A model generated the notes under the pieces. It worked only from the letters and a program-made list of their open reading frames with translations. It searched no databases and was not told the DNA's origin. This document shows, piece after piece, positions 37,587 to 46,635 of a DNA stretch of 63,673 nt (its first letter is position 1; each line of letters begins with the position of its first letter). This DNA comes from a virus. Location of the stretch: positions 1-63,673 of IMG/VR virus record IMGVR_UViG_3300024320_000006; one strand, written 5' to 3'. Both the position numbers and the translations under genes were made by a program.

Positions 37587-38309
37587 TTATTCCGTTTTAG
37601 TTATTTTACTTAATTCTGTTCCTGTTAATGGTACCATAGGAGGAGTTGTAGGTAGTCCTAAATTTCCAGTGTGAGTATGTGTGTTAAATAAAGCTTGAAA
37701 AGTATTTCCTTTAATTACTTGTTCAAGTGCAAGTTCACCAAGCTCAACTGCTGGGCTATTAACATGTACCTTTTTACCTTTGACCTCAACGTCTCCATCT
37801 GTAAACACTTCAACCTTACCTTCTTGATCAGTATGAATGTGTATTTCACCCGTTTGTTTTACATTTATAAAAGGCTCTGTTTTAATTCCATCACCCATTG
37901 AAACTATTAAACCTTCATTTGGTTCATAATAGATTCTAAATTTATTATCAACATCATATACAATTGATTGTGCTTTAACAGCTTCCTCAGCTCCTAGCGC
38001 TTCTAATATTTCTGTTTTAAATGTATTTCTATCTTTGCTGTTAATTGTATAAGTATATTCAGGATGGTAAATATCTCCATTATCAAAGTTAACAGAAACA
38101 ATATCTCCTAATTTTGGAGTAGAATAACTACCTATCATATTACTATTAGAAGATGTTGCCCATGGAATTGATTCAGTTGGTATTTTATCAAACTTACCAT
38201 ATACCATCACTCGACATCTACCTTCAATTAAAGGATCAGCTGTATCAACAACCTTTCCCAACCAATGAGTATCCCTTAAATTATCTTTATATAATTCTTC
38301 AGCCTTCAT
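37587..38309 (-). CDS. Baseplate central spike, gp5-like without lysozyme
   Basis: 240 residues. An N-terminal OB-fold (LGKVVDTADPLIEGRCRVMV, then PKLGDIVSVNFDNGDIYHPEY) matches gp5/VgrG-type spike proteins. The C-terminal half is a short beta-helix-like run (GEIHIHTDQEGKVEVFTDGD, VEVKGKKVHVNSP) and ends in a conserved-looking His-rich THTHTG tip motif common to tail spikes. T4 gp5 carries a lysozyme between these parts, which is absent here, so peptidoglycan digestion must come from elsewhere. It is in the hub cluster. Confidence 0.75.
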   Translation of the reverse strand: MKAEELYKDNLRDTHWLGKVVDTADPLIEGRCRVMVYGKFDKIPTESIPWATSSNSNMIGSYSTPKLGDIVSVNFDNGDIYHPEYTYTINSKDRNTFKTEILEALGAEEAVKAQSIVYDVDNKFRIYYEPNEGLIVSMGDGIKTEPFINVKQTGEIHIHTDQEGKVEVFTDGDVEVKGKKVHVNSPAVELGELALEQVIKGNTFQALFNTHTHTGNLGLPTTPPMVPLTGTELSKITKTE

Positions 38310-38312
38310 ATA

Positions 38313-38322
38313 TTATATATTC
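38313..38322 (-). promoter_or_regulatory. GAATATATAA motif 3 bases before an ATG
   Basis: Minus-strand GAATATATAA-TAT-ATG immediately before the spike-like gene start at 38309; one of four genes where this motif ends exactly 3 bases before the start codon. Confidence 0.35.
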
Positions 38323-38324
38323 TG

Positions 38325-38480
38325 TTAATCTTCTGACCAATTTCTTAGAGTTTCTTCGATTTCTACTCTATAGTTTAAATAAAATTGAATATCTTCTGGT
38401 GAATCCATTACCTTTCCACACACTATGTTTCTTGCAAATTCTAAAATTCTTAATTGAGTTTTATTACCACGTTTACTCAT
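38325..38480 (-). CDS. Small 51-residue protein in the hub operon
   Basis: ATG at 38480 overlaps the end of the upstream gene (ATGAGTAA), giving MSKRGNKTQLRILEFARN and on to NWSED before the TAA at 38325. It is helical, with VMDSPEDIQFYLNYRVEIEE in its C-terminal half. The translational coupling, full use of the gap and coding-like composition make it a real gene. Function unknown; possibly a tail assembly factor. Confidence 0.65.
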   Translation of the reverse strand: MSKRGNKTQLRILEFARNIVCGKVMDSPEDIQFYLNYRVEIEETLRNWSED

Positions 38481-39855
38481 AAACATTGCTATTTTCTAAT
38501 GGACTTTCAGGTGGAGCATCATCATAAATTCTAGTACTATTCAATGTGCCTTCTTCCGGAGCATCATCATAAATTCTAGTAGATTCTAATGGCACTTCCG
38601 GGCTTGCGATTGGCATTGTATTAGTACTTGTTAATGGCTGTTCTTCTGGAGTATCTTCGTAAATTTTAGTAGATTCTAATGCAACTTCGTCAGCTGGAAG
38701 TACAGGGTGAACATTGTCACCTATAGGTCTTCCAACGTTTTCGGGCTCTCCTTTTGGATCTTCTCCTTTTACTAAAGGTACTATAGCATTTATAGAACCT
38801 GAATTAAAAACATCTTGTATTTTAGAAAGAGCATTAGCACCGTATACGTTTCCTAATAATAGTTTATTTTTAAAGTCTTCAAGTTTTCCTTTAGCAAATG
38901 CAGTTCCTTTAGTAACTAATTGATTTACAGCATCATTTGCTAAATCATTTAATATGTCATTATTAAATGGACTAAGAGGATCAGGATCTACATGATTAAA
39001 ACCTGTTAAATATTCAAATTCATGAACTTTACTTGTATGAAATTTAAATTTTAATTTGTGTTGCACAGGGCTTCCTAATTCAGCATTACTTATCTCACTA
39101 AACATATCCATTCCATTATTATAACTAAACTTACATTTTCCTAATTTAGTTATAAATCTAGGTCCTAATCCCTTTGACTTCCAATCAAGTTGGTCAGAAT
39201 TAAGTCTGTCTTGTATTTTGCCTAAAACACCATCCTTGTTATCTTCTATTAATTTTTTTCTGTCTGCTGCGTCTCCAGCTTTAAACGCTGCTAAGGAACT
39301 TGCAGCTCCTTTTGCCTTTTCAATACCTGCCATTGCTCTTTCTACAGCACTTCCACTTCCAATAAATGGCACAAAATTTCTTATTTCTTGCACATGTACG
39401 TAAACATTAAAATAACATAAATTATCTGGTAAAACTTGTACATACCTTTCAGTGTCTAATACAATTGATTGATACATATTAAAAATACCAGCCATTGTAA
39501 AGTCTAAAGTTTCTAAACAACCTATTTCAATTTCTGCGCCTTCTTTAAATACTAGAGCGTCATCCATTTTACCATAGTCATATGCTGCATTTAAACCAGT
39601 AATTGATTGCCAAAACCATGGCATTTCTTGATTTATTCTCTTTAAATACTTTTTAAATTTTTCAAGTTGATCTGCTCTATTGTTATCTCCTATAACATTT
39701 CTTAAAAAATTAGTTGCATCACCATTAAACAAAGGTGATTTTGGGCTATACCAATCGAACATTAAAAAGAAACTAAGAAATGTAGGATCACCATAAGGAT
39801 GAGCACTTCTACCTTTAGCTTTTGCAAATTTGTTTTTATTTCCTAATAGACCCAT
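38473..39855 (-). CDS. Tail tube/baseplate structural protein with C-terminal STRIYDD repeats
   Basis: 460 residues. The N-terminal part (GDPTFLSFFLMFDWYSPKSP) and the middle (EIGCLETLDFTMAGIFNMY, VQVLPDNLCYFNVYVHVQEI) have strand patterns of tube or baseplate-cap proteins. The last 80 residues carry repeats: STKIYEDTPEE, STRIYDDAPEE, STRIYDDAPPE and a shortened NSNVYE. The repeats may be flexible binding peptides for another tail protein. It is flanked by hub-like genes; a gp48/gp54 type role is plausible but unproven. Confidence 0.55.
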   Translation of the reverse strand: MGLLGNKNKFAKAKGRSAHPYGDPTFLSFFLMFDWYSPKSPLFNGDATNFLRNVIGDNNRADQLEKFKKYLKRINQEMPWFWQSITGLNAAYDYGKMDDALVFKEGAEIEIGCLETLDFTMAGIFNMYQSIVLDTERYVQVLPDNLCYFNVYVHVQEIRNFVPFIGSGSAVERAMAGIEKAKGAASSLAAFKAGDAADRKKLIEDNKDGVLGKIQDRLNSDQLDWKSKGLGPRFITKLGKCKFSYNNGMDMFSEISNAELGSPVQHKLKFKFHTSKVHEFEYLTGFNHVDPDPLSPFNNDILNDLANDAVNQLVTKGTAFAKGKLEDFKNKLLLGNVYGANALSKIQDVFNSGSINAIVPLVKGEDPKGEPENVGRPIGDNVHPVLPADEVALESTKIYEDTPEEQPLTSTNTMPIASPEVPLESTRIYDDAPEEGTLNSTRIYDDAPPESPLENSNVYE

Positions 39856-39858
39856 TTC

Positions 39859-41382
39859 TTATAAATTATTTGCTCTTGTTGGCCATTCCCTCCTTAAAAG
39901 AGTTAATCGCTGAGTTAAGGCTTGATCGCCGTCTGAGTATATATATTCTATTCCGCCGATAACATAATGACCAGATGTAAAATCATCTTGTCTTACTGGA
40001 GCTTCTGTAGCCTCAACTTCTTCAGTTTTACTAGGAAAAGCTTTATCATCTGTTTTTACACCTTTATCTTTTAAACCTGTTTGGGTTTTGGTAGCAGCTG
40101 CAGATTGTATCTCATCATAAGTGTACATCATTACTGGTATTTTTTGACATACATATAAGCTTGGGTTAAAAGAATCTAATTCTACGACTAGTTTTATTTT
40201 TTCAAGTTCCTGTAAATTTTGCCAATTATTTAATATAGAATACTTATGATTAAGGTGTACATTTCCTTCTAAAGAATAATCTTGCATTCTACCTACCCAT
40301 TTATATTTAGAATGATTATCATATTCTGTCTCACCTCTCCTACCTTTTAAAGGTTCTTCAACGTCTCTAATATTTTTACTAGTATACGCCTCAACATCAA
40401 ACTCAACTAAACGCTCAGTATCCCATGCAGTAGGTTCACTATCTTCTAATTCATCCCACATTTGAAGTACTCTTCTATAACCATTCAATAATGATATTTT
40501 ACTTGAATTATTTTTTAATGCAAATTGAGATATTTTAACATTGCTTTTATCAAATTGCGTGTTATTAGTTAACATTAATTTATTCTCTATATTGTCTGTA
40601 TTATCTTCTACTCCTGCCTCTTGACTAAAACTTTTTGCTAAAGAAGCAAAATTACTTTGCATGCTCTCAAGACTTACATTTTCAGAATTAAAAATTCTAT
40701 TCATCTCTACAAAGTTTAAATTGTAGTATTGATCAATGTAAAATGTTTGAAAACTTTCTTCATCTATATAAGAGGAATTAACAGTTTCTTTAATATAATC
40801 TAATGTAGTTGTATAAGCCTGTAGCCTATTTTGAGTATCATCTGTAGAGTCAATGTTTGATGCTAAACCTAGTTCTAAATTAGTAGCAATTTCTTCTAAG
40901 TGACCTAAACTTGTGTTTTCAGTATATGCAACACAATCTTCACTAAATAAACCTGGTACTTTACATGTGCCCTGAAAACTATATTGTTTAAGACTATTTG
41001 GTAAACCTTTAGGAGGTGAAGATATTGATGTAATATTAAAATCCATGTGAATACTTTTAAAAGTATCTGTGTTTTTAGAATTAATATAAACTGTAATTAC
41101 ATCTCCGTCTCTAGGAAATTGATCAATGTCAAATGTTCCACCTGTATCAATAACAGTAACATTAACGGTTGGATATTTTTTAGTAATTCCAGTATTAAGT
41201 TTAAAAGATATTAAATCTCCTTCTTCAAATAAGTAATTATTAATTGTTATTCTAGGTAAATCTGTACCAAATGACTTAGAAGTTTTATCACCTTCGCCGG
41301 ATTCAGTTCCTCCCTTTAACTCAACATCAGTTGGTCTAATTTTAGGCTCTATTAGTGATAGTATATTATTATTTAACTCCAT
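39859..41382 (-). CDS. Baseplate hub protein, gp27-like
   Basis: 507 residues. Strand-rich domains separated by a helical middle, with ITINNYLFEEGDLISFKLNT, an internal repeat of the type HMDFNITSI, and a C-terminal segment GHYVIGGIEYIYSDGDQALT RQRLTLLRREW (in two parts) that is typical for the end of gp27/late-control-D hub proteins (a last strand ending in a turn, then L-T-L-x-R). It is next to the LysM protein and two genes from the spike, as expected for a hub. Assigned by context and pattern. Confidence 0.55.
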   Translation of the reverse strand: MELNNNILSLIEPKIRPTDVELKGGTESGEGDKTSKSFGTDLPRITINNYLFEEGDLISFKLNTGITKKYPTVNVTVIDTGGTFDIDQFPRDGDVITVYINSKNTDTFKSIHMDFNITSISSPPKGLPNSLKQYSFQGTCKVPGLFSEDCVAYTENTSLGHLEEIATNLELGLASNIDSTDDTQNRLQAYTTTLDYIKETVNSSYIDEESFQTFYIDQYYNLNFVEMNRIFNSENVSLESMQSNFASLAKSFSQEAGVEDNTDNIENKLMLTNNTQFDKSNVKISQFALKNNSSKISLLNGYRRVLQMWDELEDSEPTAWDTERLVEFDVEAYTSKNIRDVEEPLKGRRGETEYDNHSKYKWVGRMQDYSLEGNVHLNHKYSILNNWQNLQELEKIKLVVELDSFNPSLYVCQKIPVMMYTYDEIQSAAATKTQTGLKDKGVKTDDKAFPSKTEEVEATEAPVRQDDFTSGHYVIGGIEYIYSDGDQALTQRLTLLRREWPTRANNL

Positions 41383-41399
41383 TATATTATTTATCTAAA

Positions 41400-42320
41400 T
41401 TATTTAGATTCGTATTTAGAAAAAGTAACAGTTTGAGTAGTTTCAGAAGAGCCATCTGGTTTTACAATAGTTTTTGTGACAGTTTTTGTAACTTTATCAC
41501 CTTCAATTTGTTCAGATTGAGTTACTGATTGGTTTCCTACCTTGTTACCGTCATCGTCTAATGCATCTGACGTATTGGCTGTGAAATTAGAAGAAGTATT
41601 TCCTCGGTTTCCTATTTCTTTTCCATCAAATGTAGTAGCTAACTTAGACGCCTTTTTAGAAATATTAGAAGATTTAATTCCACTATTTTCTAATTTTGCA
41701 ATTTCAGCATCTGTTAATTCTTCATTAGCACCGCTTTTAATTTTTTTAGAAATTGAATCAGCTTCAGACTCATTAACTGAAACTTTCTTGGCTTTCTTCT
41801 TAGGTGCAGAAAATGAAGATTCTGGAGTAGATACACCCATTCCCATCTTAATGACATCTTCACCTTCTTCTTTCCTTAATTCAAAGTTTTTAAATCCAGA
41901 CTTTAACATATTAGGTGGGAGTACTTCTTTAAGATTATATTTCTTTTTAAGAAAATCAATTCTTCTTTTATCTTTTTTAGTTAATTTCTTACCATCTATA
42001 AATTCTTGTCTAACTATATTACTTATTGCAATGCTAGGCCTTTCTAATTTTTTAATAACAGCATCATCTATTGGCATTTTTAAAACATCACCTTCGTTAA
42101 TTGAAAACGGATCAGATATTCCATTAAATTTTAAAATACTTTCTAAATCAACAGCACTTCCATAATATTCCTCAGCTATTAAATCAATTCTACCAGCATC
42201 TGTATTTTTGACAACATATTCACTAAATGGAACCTCATCATCTTTAAATATAAATGTAGGTTGAGCTAAAATAAGTTTTCCACCCTCTATTAATTTATCT
42301 AATATTGTTTTAAAATTCAT
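41400..42320 (-). CDS. LysM-containing baseplate protein, gp53-like
   Basis: 306 residues. Residues 36-84 form a LysM-type domain (VVKNTDAGRIDLIAEEYYGS followed by LKFNGISDPFSINEGDVLKMP). T4 gp53, a baseplate wedge glue protein, also contains a LysM-like fold. The remainder is lysine-, serine- and threonine-rich, with a likely unstructured tail (about 160-300). Start overlaps the previous gene by one base. It probably holds wedges or binds peptidoglycan. Confidence 0.65.
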   Translation of the reverse strand: MNFKTILDKLIEGGKLILAQPTFIFKDDEVPFSEYVVKNTDAGRIDLIAEEYYGSAVDLESILKFNGISDPFSINEGDVLKMPIDDAVIKKLERPSIAISNIVRQEFIDGKKLTKKDKRRIDFLKKKYNLKEVLPPNMLKSGFKNFELRKEEGEDVIKMGMGVSTPESSFSAPKKKAKKVSVNESEADSISKKIKSGANEELTDAEIAKLENSGIKSSNISKKASKLATTFDGKEIGNRGNTSSNFTANTSDALDDDGNKVGNQSVTQSEQIEGDKVTKTVTKTIVKPDGSSETTQTVTFSKYESK

Positions 42321-44050
42321 TATCCGTTTGCAGTTTTTGCGGCCTTCTTAATAAATGCCTCTTTACTTCTTCCTTTAAATTCTTTATTACCATAAGCACT
42401 AACATCATATGTATCATTACTAGGGTCTAATACTCCTTGTTCTGGTAAATATAATCTACCTTTACCAGCATTAAACATTGATTCAATATCTGCTTTATCT
42501 CTTGGCCTATTAGGTTGCAATTCAATTACAACTTTTAGTTTAGTAGGAAAGTCTTCATAACCTAATGGTCCATCAAATTGAAAATCAGCTTTCTTACATC
42601 CTAAATTTCCAATTACAGCAATTGGATTTAATGGATTTCCAACCGTTAAATGCCATTGACCTGTAGATTCTCCTGTTAAGAATGCAGCTGCAACTTGTCC
42701 ACCTTGTGGTCCACCAAATAAATCCATCAATCCTCCACCGATTACGTTATTTAATATTTTACTATCTCCACTGAGTGCACCTTTAAGATCTTCTGCAACA
42801 TTTTTTATAGTTCCTCCTATATCTTTCATTACACTTCCCATAAAACCTTTAATATCTCCCTTTTTTAATTTTTCAAGATCACCTAATGAATTACCAACAA
42901 CTCCACCTCCTGTGTATCTAATTGCTCCTCCCCAAAAAGGAGCATTGTTATATGTCAATACTAATAAATTAGCTAAAACATCTAAAAAAGCCATTTTAGG
43001 AGAAGTATTTGGAATTCCTTTTAAATCATAATTAAATGTCAAACTAAAACTTTGATCAAAGGTTAAACCACTATCTCTAACTTGCATACTTTTTATAACG
43101 TTAAGTGGAGCGAATGTGTGATTAGGATATGTTTGTTTTAAAGGATCCCAGCCACCTCCTTGTTGCTTTCTTCTATGAGTAGTTGCTGCACTCTCTCCTG
43201 CTAAACCACCTTGTGCATTTTGAGAATATGGAATACTATCAATCATTCCTCCAACCATGCCTCTATCTCTAGGTTTACTTTCAATAGTTTGAAGCTCAGC
43301 TTCGGTTTCTTTCCATTTAAAACCAACTCCAAATTTTAATATCTCATTTAAACTATTTCCAATAGTTGGACTCATCCACGTTACGGCCTGTGCAAGAGCA
43401 GGTTGAATATTATCAACAACCTTTTTTTCTTGCATGCTATATTTTTTAGGATCTAATATATTATCTTCAACTGGGAATGGAAACCTTCTTAAAGTTAACA
43501 TATGATTATTTGTAACTTTACCATAATGTTCACAAAATATAAAGTCTTTTTGAAAATATCTAAAACTAGCAGATCCTTTAGTAAAAGTTCTTTGAATAAT
43601 GTTATTTGCAGTAGGGTTTATTGCTAAACCAGAATCTCCTGCACCTGATCCAACCATTGCTTTATTATAATCTGGATTTTCTCCTTGCCCTTTATATTTT
43701 AATAAAGTCCAATTATTAACTCTACTAGTAGGTGCATCTGACTCTGCGTCTGATTCTACTCCTTTTTTAACAGAATATGTAGTAGGCTGTTTAAAGTTTG
43801 ATTTAGGATAAAGTCCTTCCTCTTTAACGAGTGCGGGGTCAAAATCTGGATTTGAAGCTTTAAATAATGCCTTTTGTACTTCTTCAGGAGTTGGATTATT
43901 TTTAGCACCTTCTATTATACCACTATATGCCTTAGATGTTAAGCCATCTACAAGATTAGTATACATGACTTCCCCAGCATCTGTTATTTCATCGAATACA
44001 AAATCTGCAGCGCTTAGGCCTTCTTCCAAAATATGGGTAAATGTGCTCAT
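42320..44050 (-). CDS. Tail/baseplate structural protein, first gene of the hub operon
   Basis: 576 residues. Contains beta-rich stretches (ASFRYFQKDFIFCEHYGKVT, LTFDQSFSLTFNYDLKG) and Gly-rich helical linkers (about 370-450), ending with QFDGPLGYEDFPTKLKVVIELQPNRP, which resembles the tube-domain strands of tail proteins. No enzymatic motif. It is preceded by a GATATATAA motif 20 bases upstream and overlaps the LysM gene by one base. Probably part of the hub or tube initiation complex. Confidence 0.55.
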   Translation of the reverse strand: MSTFTHILEEGLSAADFVFDEITDAGEVMYTNLVDGLTSKAYSGIIEGAKNNPTPEEVQKALFKASNPDFDPALVKEEGLYPKSNFKQPTTYSVKKGVESDAESDAPTSRVNNWTLLKYKGQGENPDYNKAMVGSGAGDSGLAINPTANNIIQRTFTKGSASFRYFQKDFIFCEHYGKVTNNHMLTLRRFPFPVEDNILDPKKYSMQEKKVVDNIQPALAQAVTWMSPTIGNSLNEILKFGVGFKWKETEAELQTIESKPRDRGMVGGMIDSIPYSQNAQGGLAGESAATTHRRKQQGGGWDPLKQTYPNHTFAPLNVIKSMQVRDSGLTFDQSFSLTFNYDLKGIPNTSPKMAFLDVLANLLVLTYNNAPFWGGAIRYTGGGVVGNSLGDLEKLKKGDIKGFMGSVMKDIGGTIKNVAEDLKGALSGDSKILNNVIGGGLMDLFGGPQGGQVAAAFLTGESTGQWHLTVGNPLNPIAVIGNLGCKKADFQFDGPLGYEDFPTKLKVVIELQPNRPRDKADIESMFNAGKGRLYLPEQGVLDPSNDTYDVSAYGNKEFKGRSKEAFIKKAAKTANG

Positions 44051-44069
44051 TAAAAAGTATTATTTTTAT

Positions 44070-44078
44070 TTATATATC
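44070..44078 (-). promoter_or_regulatory. GATATATAA late-promoter-like motif
   Basis: Minus-strand GATATATAA starting at 44078, 20 bases before the ATG of the hub operon's first gene (44050), in a 37-base gap. Confidence 0.5.
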
Positions 44079-44087
44079 ACTTAAAGT

Positions 44088-44681
44088 TTAGACGTGTTTG
44101 TCTAAATCTCTAATATCAGTGGATGCAAGAAAATCATTCCACCATTTATCTGATTGAGGTGATCGTTCTCCAAAGAACTTTTTAAGTGCTCTCTTAAACA
44201 TATCTTTAGTATGATAATAAAATCTACCATATCTGTATTCTTTCCTTCTAGTCATCTCGTATAGCTCTCTCAGATTCTTTTGTATCATAAATGTTTGTAT
44301 CTTATTAAAGAAGCCAACCTGTTCTTTTCTTGTTCTACAGCAATAAACGCTATCAACTACAATTAAGTAGCCTTCCCAATTATCACCATTAAAAACTTTT
44401 TGTACAAACTCATCGGTTGTTTTATAACTTGTTCTTGTAAATTTCCATCTACTATCTTTACCATCAAAGTTTCGGATAGTTCGGCCTTTAAATAAATATC
44501 GCTTTAAGAACGCAATATCATCATACATTTTATCTACTTTAATTTGATATTGAGGATTGTACTCATCAAATTTAGTATCGTAAATCATGCCTCTAACTGG
44601 AAATAAAATATTTGGATTTGTTGTTGAATGTATTAGAGCATGGATTCTTTCACCTTTTGAAAATATCTTATGTCTTATCAT
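44088..44681 (-). CDS. Unknown basic protein, 197 residues
   Basis: 197 residues, basic and aromatic-rich (FGERSPQSDKWWNDFLAS, RRKEYRYGRFYYHTKDMF). Two adjacent cysteines (VYCCRTRKEQ). No family recognised. It overlaps the preceding gene by 14 bases at its start, so it belongs to the small-gene run at 44-46.6 kb that leads toward the hub operon. A regulatory, nucleic-acid-binding or assembly role would fit its charge; this is speculation. Confidence 0.6.
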   Translation of the reverse strand: MIRHKIFSKGERIHALIHSTTNPNILFPVRGMIYDTKFDEYNPQYQIKVDKMYDDIAFLKRYLFKGRTIRNFDGKDSRWKFTRTSYKTTDEFVQKVFNGDNWEGYLIVVDSVYCCRTRKEQVGFFNKIQTFMIQKNLRELYEMTRRKEYRYGRFYYHTKDMFKRALKKFFGERSPQSDKWWNDFLASTDIRDLDKHV

Positions 44682-45117
44682 TGTCTACAATTCTAACGTT
44701 ATCGAATTTACTCAATACTTTAGGATCTAATTTATCTTCTCTATTAATAACTACTAATTCAAACTCTACTCCATCAGCTATTTCATTAATAAAGTTTTTA
44801 AAATTTAGTACATTTTCTTGATTTAAGTTTTTAAGAAGATATGTAACCTTTGCAGTTTGATCTTCTTCAACTTCTTCTTCTACTCTCCTATTTTTATTAA
44901 CAAGATTTCGTATTAATTTTTGTATATGTAAAGCAACTAAAGTTTCAGATGGAGTATTTCCATAAGGATCACTCTTAGAAAGTCTATCTCCAATTTCATT
45001 ATAAGAAATTATTTGGTTTTTAAACTTGTCATATTCTTCTGACTTTTTAGTTTCTCTTGCAAATCTATTAAAATCAGTTTTAGTTTTACACCATATACAT
45101 TCTACCTTAAGATTCAT
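44668..45117 (-). CDS. Unknown protein, 149 residues, with CxxC start
   Basis: From the preferred ATG at 45117 the protein is 149 residues; a longer start at 45150 overlaps the upstream gene by 44 bases. It begins MNLKVECIWCKTKTDFNRF, with a C-x-x-C pair like half a zinc site, followed by helices with KKSEEYDKFKNQII and an acidic segment RRVEEEVEEDQTAK. No family recognised. Start and stop overlap neighbours, showing translational coupling. Confidence 0.6.
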   Translation of the reverse strand: MNLKVECIWCKTKTDFNRFARETKKSEEYDKFKNQIISYNEIGDRLSKSDPYGNTPSETLVALHIQKLIRNLVNKNRRVEEEVEEDQTAKVTYLLKNLNQENVLNFKNFINEIADGVEFELVVINREDKLDPKVLSKFDNVRIVDNDKT

Positions 45118-45445
45118 ATTTTTTAAGTTCTTTTTTATACTTCTCCACAAGTCTACCTGCTGCCATAATACTCGTCTCTAATTCCTTTTTAGTCATTAGT
45201 GACATGTCTTTTGACTTCTTGTGAAGATTTATATTAAGTCTTTTCTGAGCATCTTTATTACCTATACTTAACCCAATATCTAAACAAAGATCTTTTAAAA
45301 ATTTAATTCTATTTTCATAATCAGGATCTCCATCAAAGACATAAAGAGTTTTAGTGACATTAACTTCACCATTTCCATTGTAGTTGTCATCTTCTATAAT
45401 TTTGACTACACCATTGTCTCCTATGTCTAATACTACTGTAACCAT
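45107..45445 (-). CDS. Unknown small protein, 112 residues
   Basis: 112 residues, an N-terminal beta region (MVTVVLDIGDNGVVKIIEDD, then TLYVFDGDPDYENRI) and a C-terminal charged helix (LVEKYKKELKKYES). Shares its start base with the stop of the next upstream gene. No family recognised; the arrangement suggests a small regulatory protein. Confidence 0.55.
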   Translation of the reverse strand: MVTVVLDIGDNGVVKIIEDDNYNGNGEVNVTKTLYVFDGDPDYENRIKFLKDLCLDIGLSIGNKDAQKRLNINLHKKSKDMSLMTKKELETSIMAAGRLVEKYKKELKKYES

Positions 45446-45810
45446 TACTTAGTTCTCTTAGCTTTTAAAGCTTCTGCTTCTTTAGTTAATCTTTTAGCAT
45501 CTTTTTTATCTTGTTGATAATTCTCTTTATCTTTAACTGCCTTAAGCATCCAAGCCTCTGCTAATTTTTCAATTTCTTTACCTTCCCATCCCGTAACTTC
45601 GAGAGTCTTTTTATATTCAGCAAGCTTATGTTCCATATCCTCATGATATTGCCTTTCATTAGCTTCAACCATTGCTCTATGTTTTTCTTTACCTTCTCTA
45701 CTAAGCTGTTCTGTAATTTGATTTCTTACTGGATCATTAAATTGTCTAGAGCTCTTGTTTTTAAGAATTCCCATAGACTTATATGCATTTCTTCTTTGTT
45801 GCCTATTCAT
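45445..45810 (-). CDS. Unknown charged coiled-coil protein, 121 residues
   Basis: 121 residues, with MNRQQRRNAYKSMG at the start and a long charged helical remainder (HEDMEHKLAEYKKTLEV, QQDKKDAKRLTKEAEALKAK). It is likely a coiled coil. Overlaps the previous gene by 8 bases. No family recognised; could be an assembly chaperone for the tail module downstream. Confidence 0.55.
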   Translation of the reverse strand: MNRQQRRNAYKSMGILKNKSSRQFNDPVRNQITEQLSREGKEKHRAMVEANERQYHEDMEHKLAEYKKTLEVTGWEGKEIEKLAEAWMLKAVKDKENYQQDKKDAKRLTKEAEALKAKRTK

Positions 45811-46426
45811 AGTATTGATTTTGAATAAAAGTTTCTACTTCTTTGTTTAATTGTTGTTCTAGATTATTTATCTGTTTTTTTACAAGCTCCACTAGGCCTT
45901 CTTTTAATTCTTCTTCTTCCATGTCCATTTGTAAAGCTTTAAAAATAGTCTTTCCAGGTATATTAACACCTACACTAATATCAAAATTAGTTTTATTCTT
46001 TTTACTAAGTTTTTCTAAAATACCAACTACTATACTATCTTCTGGATCTTTAATATTACTGTCCACCTTTTTAGTTTCTGTAATTATTTCTATTGGTTTT
46101 TTAGGTTTATTTTCATGCACCATAACACCCGGTCCTCTTTCTGTACCCGCTTGTGCAACTCCAGCAACTGGACTTAATATTTTTGCAATACCTTCTGCAT
46201 CTTCCATAGACGTTGTTTGACTTAAAAATTCACCTACTAATTTTGGATTAATTCTACTTCCGTCTGTGAAGTATAACCATCCATCCTTAGTTTCTTTCTC
46301 AACTACTATTTTACCTATTCTTTCAGATTTTTGCCATACATAAATATTGGCAGTCTTTTCTTCTGACATATTCTTATTTTTAATATTATACTCCCTTTTA
46401 CGAAAAAGTTTACGTAACAACGACAT
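45803..46426 (-). CDS. Unknown protein, 207 residues
   Basis: 207 residues. A basic start (MSLLRKLFRKREY) precedes a second methionine (MSEEKTANIYVWQ, residue 20) that may be the real start at 46369. A compact beta part (KIVVEKETKDGWLYFTDGS) precedes a helical C-terminal half with acidic/Lys repeats (MDMEEEELKEGLVELVKKQI). No family recognised; the position before tail genes could suit a baseplate assembly catalyst, but there is no sequence support. Confidence 0.55.
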   Translation of the reverse strand: MSLLRKLFRKREYNIKNKNMSEEKTANIYVWQKSERIGKIVVEKETKDGWLYFTDGSRINPKLVGEFLSQTTSMEDAEGIAKILSPVAGVAQAGTERGPGVMVHENKPKKPIEIITETKKVDSNIKDPEDSIVVGILEKLSKKNKTNFDISVGVNIPGKTIFKALQMDMEEEELKEGLVELVKKQINNLEQQLNKEVETFIQNQYYE

Positions 46427-46446
46427 GTGTGTTTAAATTTAACGAC

Positions 46447-46635
46447 CTATTGTTTTATAGGTTTCTTTTTATTGTAATGTTTGTATAGTATTTCATTAAT
46501 GATTTTAGTACTTTCAGCTGAACCCTGTAGAGTGTCATATTTTTTATATCTTTTAAAAATAGTAACTTCTCCTTGTTCTGCTATCATTTTTCTTAATACA
46601 TCTGGTTCTGGTAGGATTGTTCTTATATACGTCAT
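46447..46635 (-). CDS. Unknown small basic protein, 62 residues
   Basis: 62 residues, MTYIRTILPEPDVLRKMIAE and a basic C-terminus (YKHYNKKKPIKQ). ATG overlaps the helicase stop by 4 bases, so it is translated with the helicase. No family recognised. Confidence 0.55.
   Translation of the reverse strand: MTYIRTILPEPDVLRKMIAEQGEVTIFKRYKKYDTLQGSAESTKIINEILYKHYNKKKPIKQ

Noticed and set aside
41542-42165. Plus-strand ORF of 207 residues
   Set aside because: Antisense to the LysM-containing gene; no start context or motif of its own.
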